Source of the DNA: JAGLTZ01 sp023135015
GTDB taxonomy: Bacteria > Blakebacterota > Blakebacteria > Blakebacterales > Blakebacteraceae
Assembly (NCBI GenBank): GCA_030631625.1
Contig: DAOVKT010000128.1
Location: 1 to 7,540, forward strand
Reading direction: 5' to 3'
DNA length: 7,540 nucleotides
The notes beneath the pieces are model-generated. The model did no database searches, was not told where the DNA came from, and saw only the letters and a program-made list of their open reading frames with translations. Positions 5,835 through 7,540 of this stretch are shown here, one piece after another (positions within the stretch are counted from its first letter, which is position 1; every line of letters starts with the position of its first letter). Position numbers and translations under genes: made by a program.

Positions 5835-7226
5835 ATGGCGGCGGAGAGGATCCAGCACAGCTGTGCCCTGTTCGGGATAGCCGGACACGAGAGCGCTGCC
5901 TATCTGACCTATCTCGGCCTTTACGCTCTTCAACACCGGGGTCAGGAGTCAGCCGGCATCGTTACCTCTGACGGGGAACGCACCCATATCCACAAGGCGT
6001 TGGGACTGGTAAATGACGTCTTTCAGCCTCATCTCCTGGAGAAGCTGACCGGGTCCAGCGCTATCGGCCATACACGATATTCCACAACAGGATCACTTAC
6101 CCTCCTGAACACCCAGCCGATCAGGGTCAGTTACAGGGCAGGCACCCTGTCGATAGCTCATAACGGGAACCTTACCAACACTCCATACCTGCGCTCGCGG
6201 ATGGAGCAGGAGGGCTCGATCTTCCAGACTACGATGGACACGGAGATCATACTCCACCTCACAGCGCGATCACATAAGACCGCACTGGAAGACAGGATTG
6301 TGGAGGCCCTGGAGCAGGTAAAAGGAGCATACAGCCTGCTGTTGCTCTCCGAGGAAGCACTTGTCGCCGTTCGGGATCCCTCCGGTTTCAGGCCGCTCTG
6401 CCTTGGGGAGTACGAAGGTGCACCGATGATTGCCAGTGAATCGTGCGCTTTCGATATTCTGGGAGGCGAATATCTGCGCGACATCAGGGCAGGGGAGATG
6501 CTAATCATCAGGAATGGGAACATGGAGTCCCTCACCCTTCCCATCTCCGGCAGTGAAACTCCATGTGTCTTTGAGTTCGTCTACTTCTCCCGTCCCGATT
6601 CGCGGATCTACGGTGAAAAGGTGGATAAGGTGCGCCGCAGGCTGGGCAAACACCTGGCACGGGAGCACCCGGCGGAGGCGGATATTGTAATCAGCGTGCC
6701 CGACTCATCCAACACTGCAACCCTGGGGTATGCCCGCGAGTCGGGTATAAGGTTCGAGATCGGATTGATTCGCAACCACTATGTGGGCCGAACTTTCATA
6801 CAGCCCGGCCAGGAGCGCAGGGATCATGACGTGCGGGTCAAGTTCAATCCTGTAGAAGGTGTGTTGAAGGATAAACGGGTGGTGGTGGTCGATGATTCTA
6901 TCGTGCGCGGCACCACCAGCCGCAAGCTGATAGGGATGATACGCGATGCGGGAGCTGCCCAGGTGCACGTCAGGATCACATGTCCACCCGTGGCGTGGCC
7001 GTGCTATTACGGGGTCGATATTCCCACCAGTGAAGAACTCATCGCTTCACATAAAAATGTCGAGGAAATCAGGGAATATATCGGGGCGGATTCACTCGGC
7101 TACCTGAGCCTGGAAGGAATGCTCAGTGCCGTGGGAGTCGACAGGGCCATGTGCCATGCCTGCTACAGCGGAGAGTACCCCGTACCCCCCGATGACAAAC
7201 TGGGGAAGCAGGTCCTGGAGGAGTGA
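5835..7226 (+). CDS. purF: Amidophosphoribosyltransferase, [4Fe-4S]/propeptide type
   Basis: PurF makes 5-phosphoribosylamine from PRPP and glutamine, the first committed step of purine synthesis, in the cytosol. From ATG 5835 it has 463 residues, a normal length. The N-terminal half is an Ntn glutaminase. Cys10 in HSCALFGIAGH is the nucleophile, so the nine residues before it form a propeptide that must be removed. GHTRYSTTG and HNGNLTN are further glutaminase motifs. The C-terminal half is the phosphoribosyltransferase, with PRPP loop VVVVDDSIVRGTTS (349-362). Cys244 (CVFEFVYFSRPDS), Cys390 (PCYYGVD), Cys440 and Cys443 (CHAC) match the four cluster ligands of the Bacillus-type enzyme, whose oxygen-sensitive cluster controls stability. 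It is expected to be inhibited by AMP/GMP-type nucleotides. A GTG at 5829 is the alternative start. It ends in tandem TGA TGA stops. No other purine gene is in view. Confidence 0.96.
   Translation: MAAERIQHSCALFGIAGHESAAYLTYLGLYALQHRGQESAGIVTSDGERTHIHKALGLVNDVFQPHLLEKLTGSSAIGHTRYSTTGSLTLLNTQPIRVSYRAGTLSIAHNGNLTNTPYLRSRMEQEGSIFQTTMDTEIILHLTARSHKTALEDRIVEALEQVKGAYSLLLLSEEALVAVRDPSGFRPLCLGEYEGAPMIASESCAFDILGGEYLRDIRAGEMLIIRNGNMESLTLPISGSETPCVFEFVYFSRPDSRIYGEKVDKVRRRLGKHLAREHPAEADIVISVPDSSNTATLGYARESGIRFEIGLIRNHYVGRTFIQPGQERRDHDVRVKFNPVEGVLKDKRVVVVDDSIVRGTTSRKLIGMIRDAGAAQVHVRITCPPVAWPCYYGVDIPTSEELIASHKNVEEIREYIGADSLGYLSLEGMLSAVGVDRAMCHACYSGEYPVPPDDKLGKQVLEE
7217..7223 (+). promoter_or_regulatory. 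Shine-Dalgarno site of the ferredoxin gene, inside the purF 3' end
   Basis: GGAGGAG is a near-perfect SD, 7 nt before GTG 7231. It also encodes the last two purF residues. It fixes the ferredoxin start at this GTG rather than at the in-frame codons further upstream that overlap purF, and it suggests coupled translation. Confidence 0.75.
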
Positions 7227-7230
7227 TGAA

Positions 7231-7410
7231 GTGAAGTGTCTGGGTGAGCGTTGCGACCGTTGCGGTGTATGCACGGCGGTCTGTCCCTTCGATGCAGTGA
7301 CCGTCGATGAAAGCGGCGTTACTTTTTTGGACGACTGTACTCAGTGCGACCTGTGCGCCCAGGCCTGCCCAACTGGCGCAATAGTCCAGGATCTTTCCGG
7401 CGCAGCCTGA
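7231..7410 (+). CDS. Small 2[4Fe-4S] ferredoxin
   Basis: This is a 59-residue cytosolic electron carrier. Two classic cluster motifs are present, CDRCGVCTAVCP (residues 8-19) and CTQCDLCAQACP (about 36-47). Each is CxxCxxCxxxCP, and in such folds each motif gives three ligands to one cluster and the fourth to the other. Length and spacing match clostridial-type ferredoxins; the extra Cys3 is outside the motifs. The GTG start is chosen because it follows GGAGGAG by 7 nt and avoids a long overlap with purF. The open frame extends upstream to about 7126 but is only purF read in another frame. The TGA stop shares its last base with the ATG of the next gene (TGATG), so the ferredoxin and flavoprotein are likely translated together. 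The natural inference is that it donates electrons to that flavoprotein. Confidence 0.93.
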   Translation: MKCLGERCDRCGVCTAVCPFDAVTVDESGVTFLDDCTQCDLCAQACPTGAIVQDLSGAA

Positions 7411-7540
7411 TGGTTCGTGAATCCGAATTGAGAGATTCTTACGATGTTGTCGTCATCGGCGCCGGTCCCGCCGGTTCGTGTGCGGCATGGCGTGCAGCGC
7501 TGGAGGGTTGCTCGGTCCTTCTGCTCGAGAAGGATCTCGA
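7410..7540 (+). CDS. FAD-dependent oxidoreductase, geranylgeranyl reductase-like, 5' part (3' end outside window)
   Basis: Only the first 43 codons are visible. YDVVVIGAGPAGSCAAWRAA is a Rossmann dinucleotide-binding fold with GxGxxG, and SVLLLEKD ends in the acidic residue that holds the FAD ribose. The AGPAGS plus LLLEKD pattern is typical of geranylgeranyl reductase-type flavoproteins, which saturate prenyl chains of lipids, quinones or chlorophyll. Other members of the wider group (FixC-like, halogenase-like) cannot be excluded from the N-terminus alone. The ATG overlaps the ferredoxin stop by one base, and the adjoining ferredoxin supports a ferredoxin-linked reductase. No SD is needed if translation is coupled. 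The FAD-binding call is strong; the substrate class is an inference. Confidence 0.82.
   Translation, partial: MVRESELRDSYDVVVIGAGPAGSCAAWRAALEGCSVLLLEKDL

Noticed and set aside
7126..7230. N-terminal extension of the ferredoxin frame into purF
   Set aside because: The residues are purF read in another frame; GGAGGAG followed by GTG 7231 gives a normal ferredoxin length.

Overview
The window looks like a piece of a bacterial chromosome. It is moderately GC-rich, densely coding and made mostly of housekeeping genes. My best guess for the source is an uncultured, probably anaerobic bacterium of the Chloroflexota (Dehalococcoidia-like). The clues are an [4Fe-4S]-type PurF, a DUF6125-like protein, and a small two-cluster ferredoxin placed directly before a geranylgeranyl-reductase-type flavoprotein. 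This placement rests on gene content and recall only and should be held at about 50 percent. No phage, integrase, transposase, CRISPR array, rRNA or tRNA is visible.

Layout. 1-1056 (+) is the 3' part of mutS (lever end, ATPase, C-terminal tail). The last mutS codons lie inside a 94-bp palindromic element (1021-1114) that fills most of the gap to the next gene. 1132-1647 (+) is a cysteine-rich small protein of the DUF6125 type. It converges on 1659-3869 (-), a complete bacterial cation-chloride cotransporter (SLC12/CCC family). A perfect 12-bp hairpin (1660-1686) sits at this junction and is related in sequence to the mutS-end repeat. 3870-4001 is a divergent intergenic region with a fair promoter candidate for the transporter and a weak one for the gene to the right. 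Then comes a same-strand run: 4002-5780 RNase R-like exonuclease, 5835-7226 purF, 7231-7410 a 59-residue 2[4Fe-4S] ferredoxin, and from 7410 to the window edge the start of an FAD-dependent oxidoreductase of the geranylgeranyl reductase type.

How the genes relate. purF, ferredoxin and flavoprotein are tightly packed: the ferredoxin SD lies inside the purF 3' end, and the ferredoxin stop overlaps the flavoprotein start as TGATG. They are therefore probably co-transcribed. The ferredoxin is a plausible electron donor for the flavoprotein, as in archaeal ferredoxin/geranylgeranyl reductase pairs.

The most unusual points are: (1) two related palindromic repeats that each supply the C-terminal residues of a neighbouring gene in the same reading frame (RSLPEK in MutS, RSLSET in the transporter); (2) an RNase R that appears to have lost both N-terminal cold-shock OB domains while keeping the winged helix, catalytic RNB domain and S1 domain; (3) a bacterial CCC transporter that keeps residues aligning with the K+ and Na+ sites of animal cotransporters; and (4) the ferredoxin-flavoprotein pair.
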